Shown here: piece by piece, positions 1 through 7,821 of the stretch
Layout: every line of letters begins with the position of its first letter
How positions within the stretch are numbered: the stretch's first letter is position 1
The notes under the pieces: generated by a model
What the model saw: the letters and a program-made list of their open reading frames with translations, nothing else
The model's database searches: none
What the model was told of the DNA's origin: nothing
Assembly: GCA_964625775.1 (NCBI GenBank)
Contig: CAZVEH010000043.1
Location: 1-19,110, forward strand
Length of the DNA: 19,110 nt
From: GCA-2786165 sp964625775
GTDB lineage: Bacteria; Pseudomonadota; Gammaproteobacteria; Legionellales; Legionellaceae
Direction: 5' to 3'
Program-made: the position numbers and the translations under genes

Positions 1-48
1 GATGATAGTGTGGGGTTTCCCCATGTGAAAGTAGGTCATTGCCAGGAT
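1..48 (+). rRNA. rrf: 5S ribosomal RNA, 3' end only (partial)
   Basis: The first bases match the 3' third of gammaproteobacterial 5S rRNA: a GATGATAGTGTGGGG segment, a short TTTCCCC stretch, a GTGAAAGTAGG segment and the closing TGCCAGG that pairs with the missing 5' end. The rest of the gene lies before the window. The exact 3' end is uncertain by a few bases, around 47-50. A terminator follows at once, so this is the last gene of an rRNA operon, with no tRNA after it. Confidence 0.93.
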
Positions 49-58
49 TTTATTCATG

Positions 59-89
59 TTTGCCGTAGGTAATCTACGGCAAATCTTTT
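59..89 (+). terminator. Intrinsic terminator of the rRNA operon
   Basis: A perfect 10-bp inverted repeat, TTTGCCGTAG (59-68) and CTACGGCAAA (74-83), encloses a five-base loop and is followed by TCTTTT. It lies about ten bases after the 5S rRNA end, where an rRNA operon terminator is expected. Confidence 0.9.
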
Positions 90-167
90 CTACTAAGCGC
101 AACTTAAGACTCCCATGGAAGACAGTCTTGTTGTAAAATAACGCTTATTTATTTCAAAGCAGACACA

Positions 168-2753
168 ATGACTTTAAAAAAAGAATGGATTCAGGTCTTT
201 GTACGTGAGCTCAACGCATGTGAACATATCAGCGACTTTGATACTGATTTTCTGAATATTCCCGAACAATCTCTGTATACTTATGATAAACCCCTGTGGC
301 TGAATACTTTTAAAAAAAGACACAACCATCTAATAGGTAGTGAGTTTGATTGGACATATTCTACTGCCGATAGTCGAGATCATTGGTCTAGTTCTATTAC
401 TCATTCTAATTATCATTGGTATGAGTTGGCAAAAAAAATTGCTTTGTTGTACAGTCTTGATGTCACTGCGGTTGTTTTTCCTGATATAGAAATTTGCAGT
501 AAAGATCGAAAAGATTTGGCAGATAAGCCTAAAACATATGCGGATTTATATTATAACGACAACTGTGACCGTTTGATGTCAATATCACGTATATTTATGT
601 ATCTATCTCGAAATCCGTCTCAACAATTTGCCAGTTACGATCTCAACGGAAATACGTATCCGTTTTCCTTTCGTGAAGCCATTCAAATTCAAGGTAAGTC
701 TCAGCTGAATCAGCGTGGCTTGACCTATTGGGGTGAGATTCAGTCCAAACAAATCTCTGAATGGACCAGCCATACTGCGTTTGCTGTTGATGATTTGATC
801 TACCCGCTTTTTCGAGTAGTAGATGCGTATTTTGGTGCATTGAAAAGTAATAAATCCATAGACGAAACTCGCGAATTGTTACAATCTTTATATGATGATG
901 AGTTGCTTATTTTAAATGACTTTGACGCCAATTGTTTCTATGGGCAAAAAATTCCCTTACGTGTTGAATCAAGTGAAAATCAACACAGTTATTTGATAGA
1001 TATTTTGACTAATCTGTATCGCTGTACTTCTTTTGAGCCTATTTTACCCAAAATGGTAGAGCTAGCCGTGTGGATAACAGAGCGTAATCCTGCCATGATC
1101 ACTGAGCATCCTTTGGTTGATGATGAATATAAGTCATTAGAAATAGGTTCGTATTTTACCCCTAAGAATTTAGGTAATCAGCTTTCAATCTTATTTCGTC
1201 ATCGGGCGTGTCTTTCCGAAGATGAGATTAATAAGATTCATGCGCTTATCAGTCTTTCTTCGAAAGCAAATAATGAGGACTCAGCCCTTTTATACTCTGT
1301 CGTAGAGTTGTTCTCGATAAGAGCCCGCTACAATCAAATCGAAACGTTTATAGAGCGCAAGGATGATCAAATCATCAGAAGTTCATTTGAGTATCTATAT
1401 TATCGCAAAGGCATTAATCTTCAATATGTGCGTATCGCGCAATTCTTGCAAGGAAGTGGGTTTTTAAAACGGCATCATATAGATGATTACTTTTTGTTGC
1501 TCATGCCTAGTTTGGCGACCTCATATGATCCTGTTTCTGGTAAGTTTTGGTCAGAGGAACCTTTGTCTCATTATATTTGGCCAGAGGCCGATCGCAGGTA
1601 TTTGATTGGCTTGTGCAATTCCCTTAAATATTATGCTGTTGAAAACAAGTGTTTTTACAATGTCAATGCATCACACCGGCGTCCATTTACAGCAAGTGAG
1701 CATCAACATATCCAGTTGTATGCGGCTAAAAAGTTTGGTGGGTTCCCGCGTTTGCCTTCATATACCCAATATGTTTTGCGTGCGAGTACTTTAAAAGGTT
1801 TGGTTGATTTGGTAAACAAGAGTTTAAATTATGAAGGCTTAGAAGATCGCTATACCTTAATCAGGGGCATTCCAGTAAGCCCTGAGCATATCAAGCTAGG
1901 GTGTGTCTATTATTCTATTGATACTGAAACCATTCGTTACAAAGTAAGAGATTCTTGGTGTCATGAGGTGATTCATCAAGGAAAACTCTCTATTGATTTT
2001 GGTTTTTCTAAAAGGGATTTCTTAGAATTGAGTTCCCAGAAAAAATTAGCTTATATATTAAATATGACCTCAAAAAGTGGACATACACGGCCTAATCTCA
2101 GCGTCACAAAGTATTATAAAGCATGTATTGCGTATGAAAAATTCAAGGTGATTTATGATAATCTTCCTGCAGATGAACGCGACCGATTGAACCATGTGAC
2201 CATGAGATTTGATAATACTTTGGTGCGCACATTTTATGAGATTTGGTCTGATGGGTATCCGGATTGTATGTCAGCTGCAAGCAAATGGTTTTCAACCTTG
2301 ATTTTAGATTATCTTCCAGAGTTGAAATTTAATGTACGGATTGAATCTGATTCTATTCAAAGTAAGTATTTACAGAGTGCGCGTAGTACTTCACAGAATT
2401 TGTATCAGCAGAATAAAATACTGAATGATCTATGCGGTTTTTCGGTTGATCTCAATGAACTTTTAACTCATATCAGTAGCCGAGTTGATTTCAGAGGGAT
2501 TCTTACGCGAGGATTGTACTTGTGTGGTATGGACTTGGAAGATGACCTGCCTATTCCAGAGGAGTTGTTCATAGTAGATACGCAAACAACGTCTAAGTCA
2601 CTTACGTCTTATTTATCACAAACTATTTTTAATGGCAACCAGCATGAACTTAGCGTGGGCACCCATAGCCAGCATGATAATACGGACAGTGAATCAAGAA
2701 CTAATTCCCATAGCTCTACTGATTCAAGCACAATGATTCTAGTAAAGTCTTAA
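168..2753 (+). CDS. Large hypothetical protein (861 aa) with Ser/Thr-rich C-terminal tail; possible secreted effector
   Basis: I do not recognise the family. The 861-residue product has no signal peptide and no clear membrane segment, so it should be soluble. It is rich in Tyr, Phe, Ser and Asp, with no catalytic motif I can name. The body runs to about residue 825. The last 35 residues are low complexity, rich in Ser, Thr, Asn, His and Asp, and end in a hydrophobic patch MILV just before the final Lys-Ser. Hydrophobic residues at -3/-4 after a polar Ser/Thr-rich stretch are a known trait of Dot/Icm (type IVB) substrates, but the signal is loose and this is inference. The ATG at 168 follows the 5S terminator. 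The Shine-Dalgarno is poor, and a TAAAAT at 134-139 could be a -10 box. It is convergent with the benE-type gene, with 23 bp between their stops. Confidence 0.8.
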   Translation: MTLKKEWIQVFVRELNACEHISDFDTDFLNIPEQSLYTYDKPLWLNTFKKRHNHLIGSEFDWTYSTADSRDHWSSSITHSNYHWYELAKKIALLYSLDVTAVVFPDIEICSKDRKDLADKPKTYADLYYNDNCDRLMSISRIFMYLSRNPSQQFASYDLNGNTYPFSFREAIQIQGKSQLNQRGLTYWGEIQSKQISEWTSHTAFAVDDLIYPLFRVVDAYFGALKSNKSIDETRELLQSLYDDELLILNDFDANCFYGQKIPLRVESSENQHSYLIDILTNLYRCTSFEPILPKMVELAVWITERNPAMITEHPLVDDEYKSLEIGSYFTPKNLGNQLSILFRHRACLSEDEINKIHALISLSSKANNEDSALLYSVVELFSIRARYNQIETFIERKDDQIIRSSFEYLYYRKGINLQYVRIAQFLQGSGFLKRHHIDDYFLLLMPSLATSYDPVSGKFWSEEPLSHYIWPEADRRYLIGLCNSLKYYAVENKCFYNVNASHRRPFTASEHQHIQLYAAKKFGGFPRLPSYTQYVLRASTLKGLVDLVNKSLNYEGLEDRYTLIRGIPVSPEHIKLGCVYYSIDTETIRYKVRDSWCHEVIHQGKLSIDFGFSKRDFLELSSQKKLAYILNMTSKSGHTRPNLSVTKYYKACIAYEKFKVIYDNLPADERDRLNHVTMRFDNTLVRTFYEIWSDGYPDCMSAASKWFSTLILDYLPELKFNVRIESDSIQSKYLQSARSTSQNLYQQNKILNDLCGFSVDLNELLTHISSRVDFRGILTRGLYLCGMDLEDDLPIPEELFIVDTQTTSKSLTSYLSQTIFNGNQHELSVGTHSQHDNTDSESRTNSHSSTDSSTMILVKS

Positions 2754-2776
2754 CGCAACGCTGCTTTGTCAGGGGA

Positions 2777-3970
2777 TTAGGCTGCGCGCGTTATTTCTTC
2801 AATGGGTTCATCCGCTTTATTCCAATTTAAAAGAATAGTTGCAATGATGCCTGCAATCAAACCCCAAAATGCTGCGCCGATACCAAACAAAGATAGTCCA
2901 GATGCAGACACTAAAATAGTGATGATGGAAGCTTCGCGGTGTTGTTCTGATCCCAGAGCGACATTGATACTCGACCCGATAGTGCTAAATAAGGCTAGTC
3001 CTGCAATGGATAAAATCAATTCTTTAGGAAAGGCAAAGAATATAGCGACCACCGTAGCACCAAAAACAGCGATGGCTAACCAACATATCCCAGCAAAAAT
3101 AGTCGCTTTGAAGCGATGGGCTGGGTTAGAGTCTGCTTCTTTACCTGTACATATTGCAGCTGTAATGGCAGCAAGACTAATGGAATAACAACCAAAAGGC
3201 GCAAATAACAGCGTAGCAAGTCCTGTCCATCCAATCACAGGAGAAATAGGTGGCTGATAACCAGATGTGTTCAACACCGCTATGCCTGGGATGTTTTGTG
3301 ATGTCATGGTGACTACAAATAAAGGAATACCAATACTTATTAAGGCTGGTAATGAGAAGACGGGTGCAATAAAAATAGGGGTAGATAATGCAAAATGACA
3401 TTGATCAATATGAAACAAGCCTTGAGCACTAGCAACGACAACTCCCACCAGCAAGACTAAAATAATGACATATCTGGGGAAAAATCGTTTACCAATCAAA
3501 TACACCATCAACATCGTGCACACCATAGAGGCTTGATCTTGCATGGCTGTGAAGACATTAATGCCAAAATGCAGCAAAATCCCGGCGAGCATAGCAGAGG
3601 TGAGCGCTCGTGGAATATGCTCCATCACCTTTTGGAAAAGACCAGTAACACCGGATAAAATAGTAAGTAATGCGGCGAACACAAAAGCGCCAATGGCTTC
3701 TGGCATACTAATACCAGTTAAACTGGTGACGAGTAAAGCAGCACCAGGTGTAGACCAACCTGTTAAAATGGGCATCCGGTAATGCATTGAAAAACCAATC
3801 GAAGTGACAGCAATACTCAAAGCCAAAGCAAATAGCCACGAGCTGATTTCTGCTGGATTAGCGCCTGCATTACTGGCCGCCTGAAACACGATCACGCCGG
3901 AGCTGGTAAAACCGACCAATACTGCGACAAACCCGGCAGTCATATTAGAAAAAGAAAAGTACTTAAGCAA
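2777..3970 (-). CDS. benE: BenE-family benzoate/H+ symporter-like inner-membrane transporter
   Basis: The 397-residue, highly hydrophobic protein has about a dozen predicted membrane segments and ends in a short charged tail. The N-terminal stretch with GFVAVLVGFTSSGVIVFQAA, followed by a segment with PILTGWSTPGAALL and a later segment with PFGCYSISLAAITAAICTG, is typical of the BenE/YdcO family of proton-driven aromatic-acid transporters. The substrate in this organism is not known: no benzoate-degradation gene lies nearby, so the family call is firmer than the substrate. The start is TTG (3968-3970): an AGGAG lies eight bases upstream, and an in-frame TGA further upstream rules out extension. 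A weak promoter-like pair (CTGACA at 4033-4038, GATACA at 4011-4016, both read on the minus strand, 16 bp apart) lies before it. Confidence 0.88.
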   Translation of the reverse strand: MLKYFSFSNMTAGFVAVLVGFTSSGVIVFQAASNAGANPAEISSWLFALALSIAVTSIGFSMHYRMPILTGWSTPGAALLVTSLTGISMPEAIGAFVFAALLTILSGVTGLFQKVMEHIPRALTSAMLAGILLHFGINVFTAMQDQASMVCTMLMVYLIGKRFFPRYVIILVLLVGVVVASAQGLFHIDQCHFALSTPIFIAPVFSLPALISIGIPLFVVTMTSQNIPGIAVLNTSGYQPPISPVIGWTGLATLLFAPFGCYSISLAAITAAICTGKEADSNPAHRFKATIFAGICWLAIAVFGATVVAIFFAFPKELILSIAGLALFSTIGSSINVALGSEQHREASIITILVSASGLSLFGIGAAFWGLIAGIIATILLNWNKADEPIEEITRAA

Positions 3971-4132
3971 AAGATTCTCCTGGATAGGTCATTTTATCAA
4001 TGATGTATCATGTATCTTGCCTTGGAGAGTCTTGTCAGACAATCCATGTTTATAGGCATTGTATATCAGTATGAATGGATATACATGACTATCAGTCAGG
4101 CATACCTAAACAACTTATTGTCGTATCAACCC

Positions 4133-4197
4133 GTCATCCTGAGCAAAGCAGAGGAGCTGCCGGTAATCAGGAGATCTTTTGCTTTGCTCAGGACGTC
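4133..4197. repeat. Dispersed palindromic repeat, inverted pair (GTCATCCTGAGC type)
   Basis: TCCTGAGCAAAGCA at 4137-4150 and its exact reverse complement at 4180-4193 form a 14-bp stem around a 29-base loop. The minus-strand copy continues into GATCTCCTG, as does a related copy at 19042-19071. The repeat sits in the 3971-4252 gap between rsgA and the benE-type gene. I see no gene in that gap. Short repeats of this style are scattered through intergenic DNA of many proteobacteria; here the hairpin could also separate transcription of the two neighbours. Confidence 0.75.
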
Positions 4198-4252
4198 GGA
4201 GTTTCCGCTCAGATAACGGAGGTATCGTTCAGTATGACTGAGGTGCCGTTCA

Positions 4253-5254
4253 TCACTCCTGCGTTACTGATGACGATTTTTGGCCCAAATTACCATTAGT
4301 GATCATTTTAACATAATTTTCATAGCGTTTCAGCGAAATTTGGTGAGTTTTTACCGCATCAAGCACTGCGCAATTTGGGGTATTAGAATGAGTGCAATTC
4401 CGAAATTTACAATGCGAGATATACGGCTTAAATTCCCGAAACCCAGCAGCAATCATGGGTTGCGACATCGACCATAAAGAAAACTCGCGCACGCCAGGAG
4501 AATCAATCAAATCACCTCCGCTTGGCAGGTGATATAAATGAGAGTTGCTGGTTGTATGACAGCCAAACTGGCTTTGTGCAGAGATCTCACCTGTTTGAAT
4601 ACGGGCTACTTCATGTGGCAGGATATAGCGAATCAAAGAGGATTTACCTACGCCGGATTGCCCGACAAACACGGAAACCTGATTGCGCAGTGATTTTTGT
4701 AATGTATTGAGTTCCTGTGATTTGATATTTGTGAACAACAAAGGGTATCCTAATGGTTCATAATGTTGCAAAAGAAATTGACGAATATCTTCTATGCCCA
4801 AATCAGATTTATTTAAGATAATAAAAGGCTGTATGTTCAGGTGTTCGGCCATGACCAAATAACTATCTAAAAGCAACCATGAGACGGCAGGCGCAGGTGC
4901 AATGACAATCATGATTTGACTGATATTGGCTGCGATGGCTTTCACATGGCCTTGAGCATCTGGTCTGCCCAAAACACTTTTTCTCGGGTAAACACTCAGC
5001 ACAATACCTTGACCTGGGCCTTCGGGTTGCCAAATCACTCGATCTCCAGCCACCATCGAATTAAGATTGGGCCGAATGGCACAATGCACGGCATGGCCTT
5101 CTTGATCTTCAATATGAGCATGGCGACTATAGCGCGTGATCACCAAGCCTTCACACAGCGTTTTGTCCGAATTGTTTTCGTGTAACTGGCGATAATTTTG
5201 GTGTTGTTTGGCAATACGTGTTGATTGTTGTTTATTGATGCGTCTTTTACTCAT
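4253..5254 (-). CDS. rsgA: Ribosome small subunit-dependent GTPase RsgA (YjeQ/YloQ)
   Basis: RsgA is a circularly permuted GTPase that acts in late maturation of the 30S ribosomal subunit. The 333-residue product shows the permuted motif order: an N-terminal OB-fold region (about 30-110), G4 NKSD (148-151), the P-loop GQSGVGKSS (198-206), G3 DSPG (251-254), and a C-terminal zinc site with Cys282, Cys287, His289 and Cys295 in the C-x4-C-x-H-x5-C spacing. E. coli RsgA is 350 residues. The reading frame stays open a further 27 codons upstream, but that extension is hydrophobic and runs into cca on the other strand. The ATG at 5254 begins the usual basic MSKRR N-terminus and is preferred. It is divergent from cca across about 42 bp. 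Confidence 0.95.
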   Translation of the reverse strand: MSKRRINKQQSTRIAKQHQNYRQLHENNSDKTLCEGLVITRYSRHAHIEDQEGHAVHCAIRPNLNSMVAGDRVIWQPEGPGQGIVLSVYPRKSVLGRPDAQGHVKAIAANISQIMIVIAPAPAVSWLLLDSYLVMAEHLNIQPFIILNKSDLGIEDIRQFLLQHYEPLGYPLLFTNIKSQELNTLQKSLRNQVSVFVGQSGVGKSSLIRYILPHEVARIQTGEISAQSQFGCHTTSNSHLYHLPSGGDLIDSPGVREFSLWSMSQPMIAAGFREFKPYISHCKFRNCTHSNTPNCAVLDAVKTHQISLKRYENYVKMITNGNLGQKSSSVTQE

Positions 5255-5272
5255 AGAAAGATCAGATATAAT
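5245..5272 (+). promoter_or_regulatory. Probable promoter for cca-orn-queH in the rsgA/cca divergent gap
   Basis: A perfect TATAAT at 5267-5272 lies 25 bases before the cca start codon. The best -35 candidate, TTTTAC at 5245-5250, is weak and overlaps the start of rsgA. The same AT-rich stretch read on the minus strand (CTTAATTATATC) may serve rsgA. Confidence 0.5.
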
Positions 5273-5296
5273 TAAGAAGATGATAAAGAGGATACC

Positions 5297-6535
5297 ATGA
5301 AAATATATCTTGTAGGTGGTGCTGTCCGTGATCAATTACTTGGCTTGCCGATTAAAGAACGTGATTGGGTTGTGGTAGGGGCAGAGCCTCAAGCATTACT
5401 GCAGCAAGGATATCAACAAGTTGGACGTGATTTCCCTGTGTTTTTGCATCCTGAAACCCATGAAGAATATGCTCTGGCGCGTAAAGAAAAAAAACGAGGT
5501 TCTGGATATTATGGCTTTGAATGCGACGCGAATATCCATGTGACTTTAGAAGAAGATTTGGCTCGGCGCGATTTGACCATCAATGCAATGGCAATGGACA
5601 GTAAAGGACATTTGATCGATCCCTATCAGGGCAAACGGGATTTAGACGCAAAATGCTTGCGGCATGTTTCTGATGCATTTATAGAGGATCCTGTGCGGGT
5701 TTTGCGTCTGGCACGGTTTATGGCTCGTTTCCAACATTTGGGGTTTGACGTTGCCCCAGAGACGCGAATATTCATGCAATATATGGTCAGAGAGGGTGAG
5801 TTAAGTTATTTGGTTCCAGAGAGAGTCTGGCAAGAATGGCAGCAAAGTTTGAATGAACAGCATCCTACGGCTTTTATCACAACCTTGCGTGCTTGTGGAG
5901 CTTTAGGCGTGGTACTCCCTGAAATCGATGCTCTATTTGGTGTGCCCAGCGGCATCAAACATCATCCTGAAATCGATACAGGGATTCATACTTTGATGGC
6001 CCTAGACGAAGCAACTAAACTGTCGTCAGATCCCATAGTACGTTTTGCCACCTTGTTGCATGATCTTGGTAAAGCGCGTACGCCCATGCAAAATTGGCCG
6101 TCACAACAGCATCATGATGAATTGGGGTTGCAGGTTATAGAACAATTATGCCAGAGACTCTCTGTACCGAAACGCTACCAAGCTCTGGCTTTGATGGCGG
6201 CCCAATGGCATTTGTATATTCATCGCGTAGCAGAGTTGCCGGCAGAAAAAATAGTAGATATATTCGAACGTACGCATGCTTTGCGCGATCAAGGGGATTT
6301 TGAGCGCTTGCTTTTGGTCTGTGAAGCCGATTATCGTGGACGTGGTGTGCCTTCTGCGACAAAAAAGTCATCTTTAGATTATCAACAAGCTCAAGTCTGG
6401 CGTATAATGCTGACGGAATGTCGTAAACTGCAAGCTCAAACTTGGGTAGAACAAGGATTGACAGGCATTGCGATCAAAGAAGCACTACGTGCAGCACGTG
6501 TTGCGTGTATCACTAAAATACAACATGGAACTTGA
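5297..6535 (+). CDS. cca: CCA tRNA nucleotidyltransferase, HD-domain type
   Basis: This enzyme adds or repairs the 3' CCA of tRNAs using CTP and ATP. The 412 residues equal the length of the E. coli enzyme and align through the N-terminal half without visible gaps: GGAVRD (7-12), the catalytic carboxylate region around 21-23, EEYALARKEKK (56-66), RRDLTINAM (90-98), EDPVRVLR (130-137), and an HD phosphohydrolase domain with HHPEIDTGIHT and His255-Asp256 in LLHDLGKA. The HD domain in this family carries 2',3'-cyclic phosphodiesterase, 2'-nucleotidase and phosphatase activity. One oddity: the first catalytic aspartate (Asp21 in E. coli) is Glu21 here, while Asp23 is kept. An AAGAGG at 5286-5291 five bases before the ATG fixes the start. 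It is the first gene of a coupled cluster with orn and queH. Confidence 0.96.
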   Translation: MKIYLVGGAVRDQLLGLPIKERDWVVVGAEPQALLQQGYQQVGRDFPVFLHPETHEEYALARKEKKRGSGYYGFECDANIHVTLEEDLARRDLTINAMAMDSKGHLIDPYQGKRDLDAKCLRHVSDAFIEDPVRVLRLARFMARFQHLGFDVAPETRIFMQYMVREGELSYLVPERVWQEWQQSLNEQHPTAFITTLRACGALGVVLPEIDALFGVPSGIKHHPEIDTGIHTLMALDEATKLSSDPIVRFATLLHDLGKARTPMQNWPSQQHHDELGLQVIEQLCQRLSVPKRYQALALMAAQWHLYIHRVAELPAEKIVDIFERTHALRDQGDFERLLLVCEADYRGRGVPSATKKSSLDYQQAQVWRIMLTECRKLQAQTWVEQGLTGIAIKEALRAARVACITKIQHGT

Positions 6536-7087
6536 ATGAAATCTAATCAAAATTTGATTTGGATCGATTTGGAAATGACTGGCCTCGATCCCAAGAAAGA
6601 TCGGATTATTGAATTGGCCACGGTAGTGACTGATTCTAATTTAACGATTTTAGCGGAAGGCCCAGTGTTTGCCATTCATCAATCTGATGCTCGGCTAGAG
6701 GCGATGGATACCTGGAATACCAGACAACACAATCAATCAGGATTGGTGGACAGAGTCAAAGCAAGCACCATCGATGAAGCTACAGCAGAGCAGCACACCA
6801 TCAACTTTTTACGCCAATGGATTGATGCGGGTAAATCGCCTATGTGTGGGAATAGTATCTGCCAAGATAAACGTTTTTTATGCGAATACATGCCGAATTT
6901 GTCGGATTTTTTCCATTATCGTCAAGTGGATGTGAGTACACTCAAAGAACTGATGATGCGTTGGCGTCCGCAATTGGCATCTAGTTTCCAGAAAAAATCA
7001 AAACATTTGGCTTTAGAGGACATCAAAGATTCTATTGCTGAATTAAACTATTATAGAAACTATTTTATTCAGGATCATCATGCTTGA
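6536..7087 (+). CDS. orn: Oligoribonuclease (3'-5' exoribonuclease, DEDDh family)
   Basis: Orn degrades very short RNAs (2-5 nt) and the linear dinucleotides formed from cyclic-di-GMP, finishing RNA decay in the cytoplasm. The 183 residues match the family (E. coli 181). All five DEDDh catalytic positions are visible: Asp11 and Glu13 in IDLEMTGLDP, Asp111 in SICQDKRFL, His157 and Asp162 in KHLALEDIKDS. The ATG follows the cca stop codon directly (TGAATG) with no separate Shine-Dalgarno, which points to translational coupling. Its last 8 bases overlap queH. Confidence 0.97.
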   Translation: MKSNQNLIWIDLEMTGLDPKKDRIIELATVVTDSNLTILAEGPVFAIHQSDARLEAMDTWNTRQHNQSGLVDRVKASTIDEATAEQHTINFLRQWIDAGKSPMCGNSICQDKRFLCEYMPNLSDFFHYRQVDVSTLKELMMRWRPQLASSFQKKSKHLALEDIKDSIAELNYYRNYFIQDHHA

Positions 7088-7742
7088 ACGTGAACCATTG
7101 GTTTTGCCGGATGGGGCAAATAAATTATTATTACATTCTTGTTGTGCACCGTGTTCAGGTGAAGTGATGGAAGCACTATTGGCTTCAAATATTGATTTTT
7201 CCATCTTTTTTTATAATCCAAATATTCATCCTATACAGGAATATGAGATCAGAAAACAAGAAAACATCGCATTCGCTAACAAACATAACATTCCTTTTAT
7301 TGACGCAGATTATGATAAAGACAATTGGTTTGCACGCGCCAAGGGTATGGAGTACGAGCCCGAGCGCGGTAAGCGATGTAGCATGTGTTTTGACATGCGA
7401 TTTGAGCGCACCGCTTTGTACGCTCATGAACATGGATTTCCCGTGATTTCTAGTTCGTTAGGTATTTCGCGTTGGAAAGACATGAATCAAATCAATGACT
7501 CAGGTGTTCGTGCCGCAGCGCATTATCCCAATTTGGTCTATTGGACCTATAATTGGCGCAAACAAGGCGGTGCTGCGCGTATGTATGAAATAGCCAAACG
7601 TGAAAACTTCTACCAACAAGAATATTGCGGTTGCGTCTACTCTTTACGCGATACCAATGCATGGCGTAAAACCAATGATCGCGAACGGATTAAGATTGGG
7701 GTTAATTATTATGGTGATGAGAGTGAGCCTGTAAGCAAATAG
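7080..7742 (+). CDS. queH: Epoxyqueuosine reductase QueH (DUF208)
   Basis: QueH carries out the last step of queuosine synthesis in tRNA, reducing epoxyqueuosine to queuosine; it is the non-orthologous alternative to cobalamin-dependent QueG. The 220-residue protein has the family's cysteine-rich signature: HSCCAPC (Cys21, Cys22, Cys25), RCSMCF (Cys100, Cys103) and EYCGC (Cys183, Cys185), which supply the iron-sulfur and metal ligands. It also has the conserved FYNPNIHP and SSSLGISRWKD stretches. The ATG lies inside the end of orn (8-bp overlap), so it is translationally coupled. It is the last gene of the cluster. The 79 bp between it and the converging hemY hold only weak hairpins. Confidence 0.93.
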   Translation: MLEREPLVLPDGANKLLLHSCCAPCSGEVMEALLASNIDFSIFFYNPNIHPIQEYEIRKQENIAFANKHNIPFIDADYDKDNWFARAKGMEYEPERGKRCSMCFDMRFERTALYAHEHGFPVISSSLGISRWKDMNQINDSGVRAAAHYPNLVYWTYNWRKQGGAARMYEIAKRENFYQQEYCGCVYSLRDTNAWRKTNDRERIKIGVNYYGDESEPVSK

Positions 7743-7821
7743 CCTGGTAGCCACTTTCTTATCAATACCCTCATCCGGATTGAGTGAAGGTTCTGTTCCA
7801 ACAGGGTACCACAGACGCTGT

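Noticed and set aside
5255..5335. Upstream extension of rsgA by 27 codons
   Set aside because: The extra segment is hydrophobic, runs into cca on the opposite strand and spans its TATAAT promoter; the ATG at 5254 gives the usual RsgA N-terminus.
7743..7821. Terminator between queH and hemY
   Set aside because: Only very short pairings (four to five bp) and no T-run; not strong enough to call.
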